Shown here: positions 1-10,197 of the stretch, in pieces
How the letters are laid out: each line of letters begins with the position of its first letter
How positions within the stretch are numbered: the first letter of the stretch is position 1
Assembly (NCBI GenBank): GCA_023375785.1
Contig: SZWC01025324.1
Coordinates: 1,542-25,501 of the forward strand
DNA length: 23,960 nucleotides
Direction of reading: 5' to 3'
From: Penium margaritaceum
Taxonomy: Eukaryota > Streptophyta > Zygnematophyceae > Desmidiales > Peniaceae
Made by a program: the position numbers and the translations under genes
The notes under the pieces: generated by a model
Databases searched by the model: none
What the model was told of the DNA's origin: nothing
Seen by the model: only the letters and a program-made list of their open reading frames with translations

Positions 1-2041
1 AACTGTCGTGTGGTGTTTCGTTCTGTTCGGCTGCGCTGCGCTGCGTTTTGTTTACTTCTAACACAGCTAAATGGATTAAAAAGACGCACAAAGTACCATA
101 AGCTTCAATAGCTTAGTAATGCAGAGAGGAATGACAACTGACAAGCACACAACATAAATACCTATCGCGGCGCACGGCTGGTGACGCACGCGCCAGTGTC
201 AATTTCTCCAAGGACCAATCCAAAATCAAGTTTTTGGCCGTAAGTCTGCGCAAAGGCATTCCAATGGGACACCTTCTGAATCGATTAGAATCTATGGCAG
301 ATTTTTAAGCTTCGCGCTACAACTGGTCACACGTACAAGTCCGGCATTGATTTATGGAAACACAATGTAAAACATGCGAATCGGGTTCAAGACCCAATTT
401 ACCGAGGAAACTCTAGCGATTGCAAAACAAATGCAGAGCACCTCAGCAATCACCCGAGATGTTGTGGCAGCTGTCAAGCAGTTGCAGGTGTGTGGTGCCA
501 CCACCCGTTGGTGCTTTGGGGCCAGTTGGGTCCGCATCAGAAATGTGCACCAGCATGGACACAACCAAGCGGTCAAAGTAAGCTATATAAAGAGACGGAG
601 ACGGCTCACATCAGAACGGGGTCAACTGCCCGGCAGAGATGATCGTTGGTCGTATCCTGATCCATAGCACTTTACTTGATGAATGGATGTCACGGTGAAT
701 AATAATGTCCAGTAACCAAGTCGAATATGTCATTCTTGACCTAAATATCAAACATGAGAGCACATCAAAAGATTTACTTGTATGAGATGCTGTCGACTTG
801 TTCTTGACAGGAAGGGGCATATTTGAGGAGGGGAGGTCCTCTTGTCCCATATGTGTACCCATGGCATAAACGTTAACATGCAAACTAACAATGCAACCAA
901 TGTTATTTTTTCCCTGTTTGAGCGATGTCGAAAAAAAAGCTACACTTAGAAATCCTGTGCACGCTCTGTGTGCAACCTTCACACTTGTTTTACCTACTCT
1001 CAAGGCTGATGGCGGTATTACCGGTACCGCGGTATACCGCGTTTTTGTACCGCGGTACTGCAGTACCGCGGTATGGTATTTGTTTTTACGGTACCAGTAC
1101 GGTATCGGTACTGACCTGGTAGGGTACCCCTCTTCCGTACTGCGGTACCATAGCGCGGTACTGTACCGCGGTAGGGACGAAGTCAAAGGTTCGCTGTCGA
1201 ACTTGTAACGCGGTAACGCGGTATGAAAACGTGAATGAACGAGAATGCAACACACTAGCGACAATGACAAGTGTCTACTAACGAGGACACCCTACAAGGT
1301 CTCTAGTTGCGTAAAAAATAATGTCGCAAATTAGTGACGCTCTTTGTTTCCGCCGTCGTTTCTAGCCAACATTCAACATTGTGTCCATCGGTTCAAGATT
1401 AAACATTGCATTCTTCGTTCTCTCAGGTATATGTTACCATAATTCGGAGATGTCTATTTCGGAAACCGAAACGTTTATGGAACTTTCTCTCTTTGGAATG
1501 TGTACCAAGATATCAACGCTCAGCAAAAGTTTGCTTGCTATGGCTCGTTCAGACGCGGTGTGTGCCGAATTGCAGAATTAGAGTCGGTCGTAGAAGTAGG
1601 GTCAATCGAATGGCTGGAGAGGTCGCGGCAAAACGAGACCTCGACTGATCGAAACGACAGTGGCAAAGCTAGTCCGTGCGCCAGAATAAAAAGGTGGAGA
1701 CCGAAACCGAAGAGGGAGGTCGGGTTTCGTCAATCAACAGATCCTCGCGTTGCCAACCCCCAATGGGATGTCAAAAGCTACCCCCCTCCCTCTCGCCCCT
1801 TGAAATGCCACCCCCTCCCTTTATCTAAACCCCATTCTTACGGCCCATAAACATTTTGAATTACGTCATGTTTCTCTCATGTCTACCTTGAGGAGGCACA
1901 GTACAAGTTTAGTCCACCTTTTCAAAACTGCTCTTCTTTGTTCGACGTGTCTACAATCTCCTCTCCAGTTCATCTATCTACGGCAAGTTTGTTGTGCAAT
2001 GTGAGCCCCCTAAATATGTGCGATAATCTAATAAGGGCACT
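1..2041. other. Flank without a supported gene
   Basis: I see no convincing gene in this stretch. The longest open frames are short or run through repeats: 374-667 on + (97 codons, no recognisable domain) and 611-1270 on -, which reads through the palindrome cluster at 1010-1225. A TATATAAA string at 584-591 is TATA-like but has no coding frame attached. Pyrimidine-rich sequence at 1757-1835 has no feature I can name. Base composition is more AT-rich than the retroelements to the right, so this may be the host sequence into which element 1 inserted. Confidence 0.5.
1010..1225. repeat. Cluster of TACCGCGGTA palindromes
   Basis: The perfect 10-bp palindrome TACCGCGGTA occurs at 1025-1034, 1048-1057, 1064-1073 and 1164-1173. 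Degenerate copies fill the space between and after them (for example GGTACCAGTACGG, TACTGCGGTACC, TAACGCGGTAACGCGGTA). TACTGCAGTA at 1056-1065 is a second palindrome. The tract could fold into many small cruciforms. It is not obviously part of element 1 and does not match a repeat family I know. Confidence 0.75.
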
Positions 2042-2613
2042 TGTTGGTTATGGTCGTGACACACGCAAGTGCCCTCTTGTCTCTCCACACACACTCACAT
2101 CATCACTGCAGGTGATTGAGCTGGACTGAGGGTCTCTGGTGCAAGAATGTGACACAGTATGAGCTGCACATTGGTGGTGCCACCAACTGACTACCAAGTG
2201 GTGATCACACCATCAACCTTTTCATGAGCCTCAGTTTAGAGCTGACACCACTAGCAAAATGGGGGATACATTTGTAGGATTGCATGCCAGTAGCTTGGTT
2301 CACAATTGTCACACACTTGCATGCAATTAGGGTGGTAAACCGGGTTGCTGGTCCTTGGGGACCACACGTCCGGTTTGTACCGGCGTGTGAGCAGCCGCCT
2401 GGAGCTCGCTCGCTCCAGGGTCGGGTTCGATCCCGGGCCCCACGTCGAGCACCTCGCGTGGGTGGCCTTGTCAACTGGCATAGACCACCTCGTTCGCTTG
2501 TGACTTACTCACTTTTGTCACTTGTGTGAAAGTGATCTTTCCCCCGATCCATGGTGTCACCCCGTCTCTCACTTGCCTGCGTTCATGCTTGCTTAGTAGC
2601 CGATGCTACCTAC
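2042..2613 (+). repeat. 5' LTR of element 1 (right end uncertain)
   Basis: The start is fixed by the match of 2042-2101 to 10014-10073, including TGTTGG at the left end. The right end cannot be set by comparison because the partner LTR is cut off after 60 bp. It must lie before the primer-binding site at 2614. No clean CAACA end, expected to pair with TGTTG, is visible nearby, so the end may be mutated. The LTR should hold the promoter and polyadenylation signals of the element. A tRNA-like B-box sits inside it. Confidence 0.75.
2399..2440 (+). promoter_or_regulatory. tRNA-like B-box with adjacent hairpin inside LTR
   Basis: GGTTCGATCC at 2424-2433 matches the Pol III B-box / T-loop consensus. 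It is preceded by a hairpin with arms CTGGAGC (2399-2405) and GCTCCAG (2412-2418). I could not find a matching A-box at the right distance, and no full tRNA cloverleaf can be drawn. It may be the remnant of a tRNA-derived SINE or a chance match. Confidence 0.3.
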
Positions 2614-2625
2614 TGGTATCAGAGC
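2614..2625 (+). other. Primer-binding site of element 1 (initiator Met-tRNA)
   Basis: TGGTATCAGAGC is complementary to the 3' end of plant-type initiator methionine tRNA including its CCA. It is the usual primer site of plant Ty1/copia elements and starts minus-strand DNA synthesis. The same 12 bases occur in element 2 at 12149-12160. Confidence 0.9.
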
Positions 2626-3200
2626 AAGGGGGACCCACTCCCCCTAGCTACAGTCCTGGGTCCTTGTCGGGCCATTTGAGCGTAGCGGGTGATCCTGCGT
2701 TAGCAACCACTCATGACCATGGCGGGTGGGAGCCACAACATCTGCTGCTGCATCTTGTAGCACCTAACCCTTCACCCACCGGACCGGCATCTCTCCGTCG
2801 CCGTCGTCCCCTCGCACTTTGCCGAGTCTCGGTCTCCACACCTCTGACGGTGCCACCGCGTTTCTGCACCTATAGCCGCTACTGTCTCCCAGCAGCCGCA
2901 CGTGCACACTCTTCGCAGCATCACGTTCTGCCCCCGTGGATCACAAGGGGCGCTGCTCCTGTGCGAAGGGCTGGCGCAGCTTCACTGCCGCCCTCACGCA
3001 CACCGCCGACTCTCGGCCTCCACACACCCACCGGCTGTTCGTGTACTCCCCGTAGTAGCACACTCCGCACCCGTGGCTCACGTGGTGCTCTGCTCTTGCC
3101 CACGGAACTCACACGTCTCCACTTGCACTTCCACCCGCCGCACTCGTCTCCCGCCGGCCTCTCGTGCGTCTCTCAGAACAGCACCCCGCACCCGTGGCCC

Positions 3201-4253
3201 ATGCGGTGCTTCTACCGCCGTCGCACCAATCAACGTCTCTTCCTTGCACTTCTTTGCACCTCAGGCTGCCCTCCGGACAGCCAAGCACTCGTCGCACTGG
3301 CGTCTCCTCCCGTCACCGAGCCGATCCCCACGTCTCCCACGGCCGCACGTGAGCGTGCCCGCATCGACAGAGAGCTCGCATACTACGAGGAGCGGGCGGA
3401 GAGGGAGATTTGGTCGAGGGTGCATCGCAGCAGTCCGGGTTATCACCCCGGCGAGGATTACGACCTCGCTGACTACTACAAGTGGGCGGACGCACGGGAC
3501 TACGCAGCCCACTGCCAGTCCGCCTCCGACGACTCCCCGACAGTGCAGAGCGAGCTAGCTACGGCGCCACCACGTGACCACAGACCTCTACACACACCGG
3601 TAAGCTCACCCGTATCCCATAGGACACACCAGCAGCATCGATGTGCCACTGCTCGTGGCTCAGTGCCGCCCTCTGCAACAGCAACATCAAAGGCGCACCC
3701 CTCCCGCCGTGCTACATCTCCAACTGCATCAGCTGCAGGTTCATCGTCATCCCCAGCACCTGACATTCTGTCTTCCCTGCACGCTGCGCTTGTGTCCAGT
3801 GCTGCTGTTGCGTCCACATTTGCAGCCACCGCACGTGCCACACGTGCACCAGCTAGCACTGCCGCTGGTAGGGCCGTTGAGATCTACACCTTGGCTGCAG
3901 TTGATCAGGGACCCTTAGCAGCTGCGGCTGTCAACGTAGTGACCCAGATTGCTACCGCAGCAGACGCAGTCGCATCAGCAGCAGCTGCAGCGGCCACATC
4001 ACTCTCCAGCGCTGTTGACTCCATCCACATCTCCACCTCGCAGCTGTCTCCCTTGCCCTCATCTTCAGCCTCGGTGACACGCCACATTCAGCTGCTGGTT
4101 TCGACCGCTACAGCCGTCTCTACCCTGTCAGCTGCAGCGTTGACAGGAGCAGCCTGGCTCATCGTCTCCGCCTCGGCTGCTGTTGCAGTGTTCGCCTCCT
4201 CAATTGCGGCAGCTCTTCCGCCACTGTTCTCACTGCGCCGCAGCGCTTGGTGA
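3201..4253 (+). CDS. Unrecognised Ala-rich ORF in the leader of element 1
   Basis: This 350-codon frame runs from the first in-frame ATG to TGA, between the primer site and gag. The frame is open further upstream, to about 2526, but without an ATG. I do not recognise the protein. Residues from about 45 to 110 are charged and helical in look, with many Glu, Arg, Tyr and Asp. The second half is very rich in Ala, Ser and Thr, with long Ala-heavy runs that could form helices. The upstream part at 2930-3216 has three degenerate copies of a GCACCCGTGG-containing segment spaced roughly 120-135 bp apart. Gag of this element lies downstream in another frame (4421). It could be an extra element ORF, a displaced Gag N-terminus, or an open frame that survives only because the sequence is GC-rich. 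Confidence 0.35.
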   Translation: MRCFYRRRTNQRLFLALLCTSGCPPDSQALVALASPPVTEPIPTSPTAARERARIDRELAYYEERAEREIWSRVHRSSPGYHPGEDYDLADYYKWADARDYAAHCQSASDDSPTVQSELATAPPRDHRPLHTPVSSPVSHRTHQQHRCATARGSVPPSATATSKAHPSRRATSPTASAAGSSSSPAPDILSSLHAALVSSAAVASTFAATARATRAPASTAAGRAVEIYTLAAVDQGPLAAAAVNVVTQIATAADAVASAAAAAATSLSSAVDSIHISTSQLSPLPSSSASVTRHIQLLVSTATAVSTLSAAALTGAAWLIVSASAAVAVFASSIAAALPPLFSLRRSAW

Positions 4254-4420
4254 GCTTGGCCTCTCCTTCTCTTCCTGTCCTTCCCCGTGTTGATGTGTTT
4301 TGTGCGACCAGGTTGTTGCCTTGCAGCGGACTTCCACGCACCCATCACACATCTCCCACGCCCACTGGGGCTGTGAAAACGTTGCCGAAATTCTCTTGGT
4401 AGAGTTACGTCACTGGCAAC

Positions 4421-6099
4421 ATGCCAGTTGATGACGACCAATACGCGGCCTTGGAGGCTGAGTTGCAACATGAGCATGCTGCTCTTCGGACAGCGCTCAC
4501 TGCTCAGCGCGCCGCTGAGGACAAGCTGCGTGCAGAACAAGCTGACCAAGAAACGTTTGCAGATCACATTGCTGATTTGGTTCTTAACCGCCTTCAGCCC
4601 ACCTTGCGCACCACACAGTCTGCTAGCATTGCTGCTGCATTCTCCACTTCCCCCGCTTTCGCATCCACTGCTGCTGGCTCATCCTCCTCTGACCCTCTTG
4701 CAGTCGCGGCCGCCGCTGGCGCAGCCGTAGCCAAAGAGCTCGCCCCATCAGTGCAACGCAAGCCCAACATTGACTCAAACCCACCCCACTTCACCTCTAA
4801 CCTAACCTTTCACTCCTGGGAGGTCCGCTTCAGTGCCTGGGCACAGGGGGAGCAGCTCTGGGAATACTACCATGGGCCAAATCCCTCTGGTAACCCACCT
4901 TTCGTGCCTGCTGAGTCTGAGTCTGCACGCGCTGTTCGTGCTCTCATTCGTGGCGGACCCGATGATCTCACAGACGAGATCGGGTCCTACAACGCGGACA
5001 CAGCACGCCGCACCCCTGCTGACCCTATTGGTGCCTACGCACTGATCAAAAGGCGTACGACAGTGACTCGCCACGCCGCTTAGAGCGTGCTCACTGTCCA
5101 ATTCAACACGCTCTCTATGCGTGCTGACGAAACCGCCGGTGCCTACTGGGCTCGCAGTTTGAGACTGCTGCACGACCTTGGTAAGGCCGCCCCAGGATAG
5201 CTCCCTGCTGTTCTTTCCATTGTCAACGGCCTTATTCCTGAGCTCAGTGACATCTTCCGGGAGGTGAAGACAACTGAGCTTGAACGTCTTGCTGCCACAC
5301 CTGTTCCAACTGATGCACCTCCTGGCATTGGTGCCTTGTGGGAGTTCACCTCCCAATGTCTGACGGACTGGTGGAGCGCACTGCAGAACAAACGTATTCA
5401 CCGCGCAGCCGTTGCAGCAGCTACCACTGCCCTCCCCTCCTCCACCTCCTCTGCTCCTACATCATCATCTACCACCACTCCCACCTCTACTGCCACATCT
5501 CTCGTTTCTCAAGGGGGTGGCCGGGGTGGGGGGGGTGGCAAAGGCAAAGGCCGAGGAGGTAACTCAGGGGGGGTGGCCAAGGCAGGGTTGGCAAGGGTCG
5601 CGGCTCTGATGGTGCTCCATCCTCATCTTCATCCTCCAGCACTGTCACATGCTGGAACTGCGGCGTTACTGGTCATGCTGCACCCAAGTGCCCAGCACCT
5701 CCTGACGATGCCCGCCTCGCCTCAGCCATGCGTACCCATTGGGCTCGCTCCACCGGTTCCAGTGGAGGCTCCTCTCGCTCCTCCACCTCCACCGTATCCG
5801 CCGGGCACACTTCATCCTCTCCTTCGACGGCTGCTGCCTACAGCACTGTCCTTACGTCGCCATCTCCACTCACTCCCTGGGGCTGGCCTCCTGGACTTGG
5901 TGGCCCCGTCTACTTTGGGCCCCCGTCTGGATTCTACTCTCCTCCACCATGGGTGTCGTCCACCCCCGCGCCTCAGCGTCCCTCTCCTGGCGTCGTCATC
6001 ACCGGCCCGTCGGAGGACGCCCGTCAGCTGGACGCCGTCCTCTCCCATGCCGTCTACCGGCGACACCTCCGTGATCAGGGAGGTGAGAGTGTGCGTTGA
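4421..6099 (+). pseudogene. gag: Gag of element 1, broken by two TAG stops and a frame change
   Basis: Gag forms the virus-like particle that packages element RNA. The start is the ATG at 4421, followed by a charged helical segment, an Ala/Ser-rich linker, then a copia Gag core recognisable by SWEVRFSAWAQGEQLWEYY near residue 125. The same core in element 2 reads SWELSFRIWVQGEGLWAYY. TAG stops interrupt the frame at 5081-5083 and 5198-5200, and Gag similarity continues past both. A Gly-rich linker follows, where the frame shifts by one base near the 7-G run at 5567-5573. After that come a CCHC zinc knuckle (5650-5691) and a Ser/Pro-rich tail ending at TGA 6097-6099. Pol continues in the same frame beyond this stop. 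Confidence 0.82.
5650..5691 (+). other. CCHC zinc knuckle of element 1 Gag
   Basis: Fourteen codons read CWNCGVTGHAAPKC, a perfect C-x2-C-x4-H-x4-C nucleocapsid zinc knuckle. It binds element RNA during packaging. It is in the frame of downstream pol, not of the upstream Gag core, which places the frame change upstream of it. Confidence 0.92.
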
Positions 6100-9000
6100 G
6101 CATTGGGGGCACTTGCGTGTGCTGATGACTCGTCCCTTCGTGGTTCGTCGCCCGGTCATGTTCAGGGTCACTCCCCAATGGATGTTCCGTGGATTGAGCA
6201 CTGGCAGTCTTACAGTCTACCTCGTTGTCTGGCTGCATGTGGTCAGCGCCTCCTTCCTCGCTCTGCTGTTGCCGCTGTAAGTCGTGATCCTTCGTCTGTC
6301 CGTGTGGCGAGCGGCTTCTGGATCCTTGATTCAGGAGCCACTCACCACATGACCTCTTGTCGTTCCGCATTCGTTTCTCTGGGCCTAGTGGGCTCCGTCC
6401 GCTTTGTCCGCACCGGCTCTGGTTAGCTTCTTCCTGTCCAGGGCGTTGGGGTTGTCCGCTTTGTTGGCCCTGGGGGGGAGCTCTTTCTGCTAGATGCTCT
6501 GTACGTGCCTGCTCTTGAGCTCAGTCTGCTGTCTGTCACGACTCTTGACGACCAGGGCATGGACTTCTCCTCCAGCCGCGGCATTGCATTCATGTTGCAT
6601 CGTACCACTGGTCGTGTCCTCCTGCGTGGCACTCGTTGTGACCGCTTGTACCGTGTGCCGTCCTTTGCACCACACCCTGCCACTACTGCTCTTGTTCACG
6701 TAGCACGCTCTCTCACTCCGGCACATGCACAGTTGCTTCATCGCCGTCTCTGTCACATTCACACTGCTGCCGTTGACAGCTTGCTCTGGGACAAGCCAGC
6801 TCATGGCCTTGACACCGACACGTTCCCTGCCCCTTGTCCCACTGACTGTCTTGACTGTGCCCAGGGCAAAATGCACCGTTCCCCCTTTTCCACCTCTGAG
6901 TCCAGCACGTCTCACCCCCTCAACCTTTTGCATGCGGATGTCATGGGACCTCTTGCCCATGACGCCCTCGGGGGCGTTGGTCGCTACGTCCTCTGTCTCA
7001 CCGATGACTTCTCCCGCATGCGCTGGGTGTTTGCCCTTCGGCAAAAGAGTGATGTTTGTCCCACACTTGAAACCTGGTTGCCTCAGGCCGAAGTGGCCTG
7101 TGGTCGCCGTCTGAAGGTCTTTCGCTGTGAGCGTGGTGGAGAATTTATGGGTCCCACTACCCGCTTCCTGACGTCTCGCGGGGTGTGTATGGAACCCTCG
7201 GTTCCATACACACCCCAGCAGAACGGCGTCTCTGAACGTTGGTACCGCACCCTTGCTGACGGTGTCCGCATTCTCCTCAGCGAGTCCTCTCTCTCCCATG
7301 TCTTCTCGTTCGAGGCCATGTCTTACATGACTTGGGTGTGGAACCGTGTCCCTCACAGTCCCGTCCCTCGTCATGTTACTCCCTTTGAGCACTAGTACGG
7401 TCGTCGTGCTGATCTCCGTCTCGCTCGTGTTTGGGGCTGTGTAGCTGCCGTCTGGTTGCCGGACGATGCTCGTGATGGCAAACTAAGCCCCAGTGCTCAT
7501 CTCTGCACCTTCCTTGGTGTCTCCGACATGTCCAAAGCATGGCGATTCTGGGACTCTGACCGCTCTCGTGTCATTGAGTCCCGTGATGCCTTGTTATTCG
7601 AGGATGTCTTTCCCCATGATCTGGCCCATGTCCCTCCCTCTTCCTCTCTCTCCTCACTCCGTCGGCTTGGGGGGGGTGTGTCTGTTCCTGCCTCCGATCT
7701 CCGTACGTCCTCCTTTCCATCTCACACGACCTCTGAGTGTGCTCCCAACACAGACATTGCAGACGAGGACTCCTCCTCAGAGACCTCGTCCTCCCCGGCC
7801 TTTTCTGAGTCTGTAGCGTCACAGCCCTACTCAGACTCCGTGTCGCCTCAGTCGTCCTCTGGAGGTTCCAATTTCCCCCACTTGTTACCTGTTCACACGC
7901 AGTCCCCCGTCCACTCTCCTCCCGACTCATCCCCTGACTCTTCCTCTGAGTCTCCTCCTCTTGCTGACATGAGTGGAGGTGACCCACCTCGGACTGTGGC
8001 ATCTGAGCCTGAGCCCTACACTCGTGGGGGACGGCTTCGCGCCCTTCCCCCTTCCGAGTCCTCGCGTGGGCGCTCCCGCTCCTCTGGGACACCTGCTGAG
8101 TCCGTCTCTATCGACTCATCCAGAGTTCCTCAGTCCACACAGCGAGTCACACGCTACAGCGCCTCGTCCTCCGTAGCTGGCCCCTCGGTGGGGCCCACCG
8201 GCCTTGATGCACTTGGCCTGTCTGTGAGCGTCATGCACCCCAACTCAGCGGTTGGCTACGCTCTCGTAGCCCATGAGTTTCACAGTGCCCTAGAGACTTC
8301 AGTCGCCGGGTACGTTGCATCATGTTTCGCGGCCTCAGGGCTCTCTGCCCTTCCTCCCGAACCTACCACTGTCCGGCAGGCTCGTGAGGCAGCTGATGCT
8401 GACCTCTGGGAGAAGGCCATGCAGGAGGAGCTCACAGTTCTCCGAGAGCATGGAGTTTTTGAGCTTCTGGACCTCCCGGCAGGCCGCAAGGCTGTCTCTT
8501 CCCGGTGGGTACTTCGGCGCAAGCTGAAGCCCGATGGGAAAGTCGACCGGTACAAGGCCCGACTCACGGCGAAAGGCTTTTCCCAGATTCCAGGGATTGA
8601 TTTTGATGAGACCTTTGCACCGGTTGGGAGGTACACCATTGCTCGAGCACTGTTGAGTCTTGTCGCCCAGCATGACTAGGAGCTGGAGCAGATGGACGTC
8701 AACAACGCTTTCCTACATGGAAAGCTGGATGAGGAGATCTACATGATCCAGCCACCTGGCTTCACCGATGGCACAAACAAGGTCTGGCGACTGCACAAAG
8801 CCATCTATGGACTCAAGCAGTCACCGCGCTGTTGGAACATGGAGATCTCCTCCACCCTTGAACGAGGCGGTTACCGTCGCAACACGGTTGATCCAACACT
8901 CTTCTTGAGTGCCCCCTCCGAGCCGTTTGTGGCCATCCTTGTCTACGTTGATGATCTGCTCATCGCCTCATCCAGCCCCGCAGTTGTCCAGTCCGTGAAG

Positions 9001-9929
9001 AACTTGCTGCAGTCTGCCTACAGGATGAAGGACCTAGGTCCTGCACGTGTGTTTCTAGGCATGGAGCTTGAGCGTGACCGCCAGCGTCGCACTCTGCACA
9101 TGCACCAGGTTGCGTACATTCGCACGCTGGGGGAGCGCTTTGCCTCTCTACTCATTGACATTTCCACTACTTCCACACCGTTGACTCCAGCAGGTCAGCG
9201 CCTGCTGAAGTCACTCGATCCAGCTCAGGTGGGGGAGATTGTTGATGTCACCGATTACCTCAGTGTGGTTGGCTCTCTCATGTATCTCGCTACCACCACT
9301 TGGGCGGACGTTGCCTTCTCGGTCAACTTCCTTGCTCAGTTCTCCCAACAGCCACGTCAGAGACATCTCGAGGTGCCACTTCGTGTGATCCGCTACGCGC
9401 TGTCCACTGCACGTGTGGGACTGTGCTATCGTGCACAGCCGTCTGTGGTGGTAGAGGGTTACACAGACAGTGACTGGGCGCATGACACGGATGCTCGTAG
9501 CCGTATTGGCTACATCTTTCTTGTTGGTGGGACTGCTTTCTCCTGGAAAAGTGGTAAACAGGGTTGTGTTGCTCGAAGCTCCAATGAGGCTGAGTACGTG
9601 GCACTCGGTGCAGGTACGTGTGAGAGTGTGTGGTTATCCCGCCTGTTGCAACAACTATGTGTCCCCATCCATTGCATTACTCTGCGTTGTGACAACCAAA
9701 GTGCAAATGCAATCGCCGAGCACGATGGCATGCATCATTCTCGCACAAAGCACATCAACATCGAGCATCACTTTGTACGTGAGCGTATTGCTGCTAGAGA
9801 AGTTCAGGTGGTCTGGGTCGACACTCGTCAACACAGCCTCTCTTCCTTACTAAAGCTCTCAGCAGTGGCGTGTTCAAAGCGGCTGTGCATGCTATTGGTC
9901 TGCTACGCTCACGTGATGCCCCTGGTTGA
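6100..9929 (+). pseudogene. pol: Pol polyprotein of element 1 (PR-IN-RT-RH), interrupted
   Basis: One frame carries the full copia pol. Protease: WILDSGATHHMT, catalytic Asp at 6328-6330. Integrase: His/Cys zinc region about 6735-6890, then the catalytic core with Asp 6937-6939, Glu 7129-7131 where Asp is expected, and Glu 7234-7236. The spacing is 64 and 35 codons, exactly as in element 2. A long Ser/Pro-rich linker follows (about 7620-8260). Reverse transcriptase has YVDD at 8944-8955. RNase H has TDSDW from 9463 and the NEAEY and TKHIN blocks. TAG stops lie at 6424-6426, 7393-7395 and 8677-8679. The frame changes near 9838, and the shifted frame ends at TGA 9927-9929, which I take as the ancestral end. 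The copy is decayed but nearly full length. Confidence 0.9.
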
Positions 9930-10002
9930 TGTGATTCCTGTACGTCTTGCTGTTCTGTGACGTGCTCCCTTTCTCTGTGTGTGTGGACTGCTCGTCTGTG
10001 GG

Positions 10003-10013
10003 TCATGGGGGAG
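10003..10013 (+). other. Polypurine tract of element 1
   Basis: CATGGGGGAG lies directly against TGTTGG of the 3' LTR. It primes plus-strand DNA synthesis. Element 2 has TCATGGGGTAG and element 3 has CCCAGGGGGAG at the same position, so the three elements share the motif. Confidence 0.8.
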
Positions 10014-10073
10014 TGTTGGTTATGTTCGTGACACACGCAAGTGCCCTCTTGTCTCTCCACACACACTCACATC
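10014..10073 (+). repeat. 3' LTR of element 1, first 60 bp only
   Basis: It matches 2042-2101 with a single visible mismatch (TATGTTC against TATGGTC). At 10074 the sequence switches cleanly to the TGTTGGTTTTTG start of an element-2 type LTR, so the LTR is interrupted by a later insertion or by an assembly join. The rest of this LTR is not found anywhere later in the window. Confidence 0.88.
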
Positions 10074-10197
10074 TGTTGGTTTTTGCTCTCATTGTGCTCT
10101 GTTGTGTCCTCCCGGCTTGTGTACATCGGCGTGCAGATGACTGACGGCGAGACTCGACGCTGATGGAGTGTCGTCCGGTGGAGCCGACGCACGCTGA
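10074..10197 (+). repeat. Left end of an element-2 type LTR, cut by a gap
   Basis: It begins TGTTGGTTTTTGCTCTC, like the LTRs at 11321 and 19879, and follows them for 124 bp before running into N bases. The clean 5' end directly after the truncated element-1 LTR suggests that an element of this family inserted into element 1. The five bases before it are ACATC. Confidence 0.85.

Larger units (their letters stand above)
2042..10073 (+). mobile_element. Element 1: degraded Ty1/copia retrotransposon, 3' LTR truncated
   Basis: The element runs from a 5' LTR beginning TGTTGGTTATG at 2042 to a 3' LTR beginning with nearly the same sequence at 10014. Between them lie a Met-tRNA primer site, gag, and a pol with protease, integrase, reverse transcriptase and RNase H in copia order, then a polypurine tract. 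The 3' LTR matches the 5' LTR for 60 bp with one mismatch, then stops where an element-2 type LTR begins at 10074. Six in-frame stops and two frame changes make this copy non-autonomous. It is related to element 2 but clearly a different family by LTR and protein sequence. Confidence 0.93.

Noticed and set aside
374..667. 97-codon + frame as a small gene
   Set aside because: No domain, no start context, and only a chance TATA-like string; nothing supports coding.
611..1270. 219-codon - frame as a gene
   Set aside because: Its Tyr/Arg/Thr-rich repeats are a translation of the TACCGCGGTA palindrome cluster.
2399..2440. tRNA gene
   Set aside because: Only a B-box-like T-arm is seen; there is no A-box, acceptor stem or anticodon arm.
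5081..8679. UAG as a sense codon proven by element 1
   Set aside because: The TAG codons stand for different residues (Gln at one, Trp at two), and one replaces a nearly invariant integrase Trp; decay explains this better.
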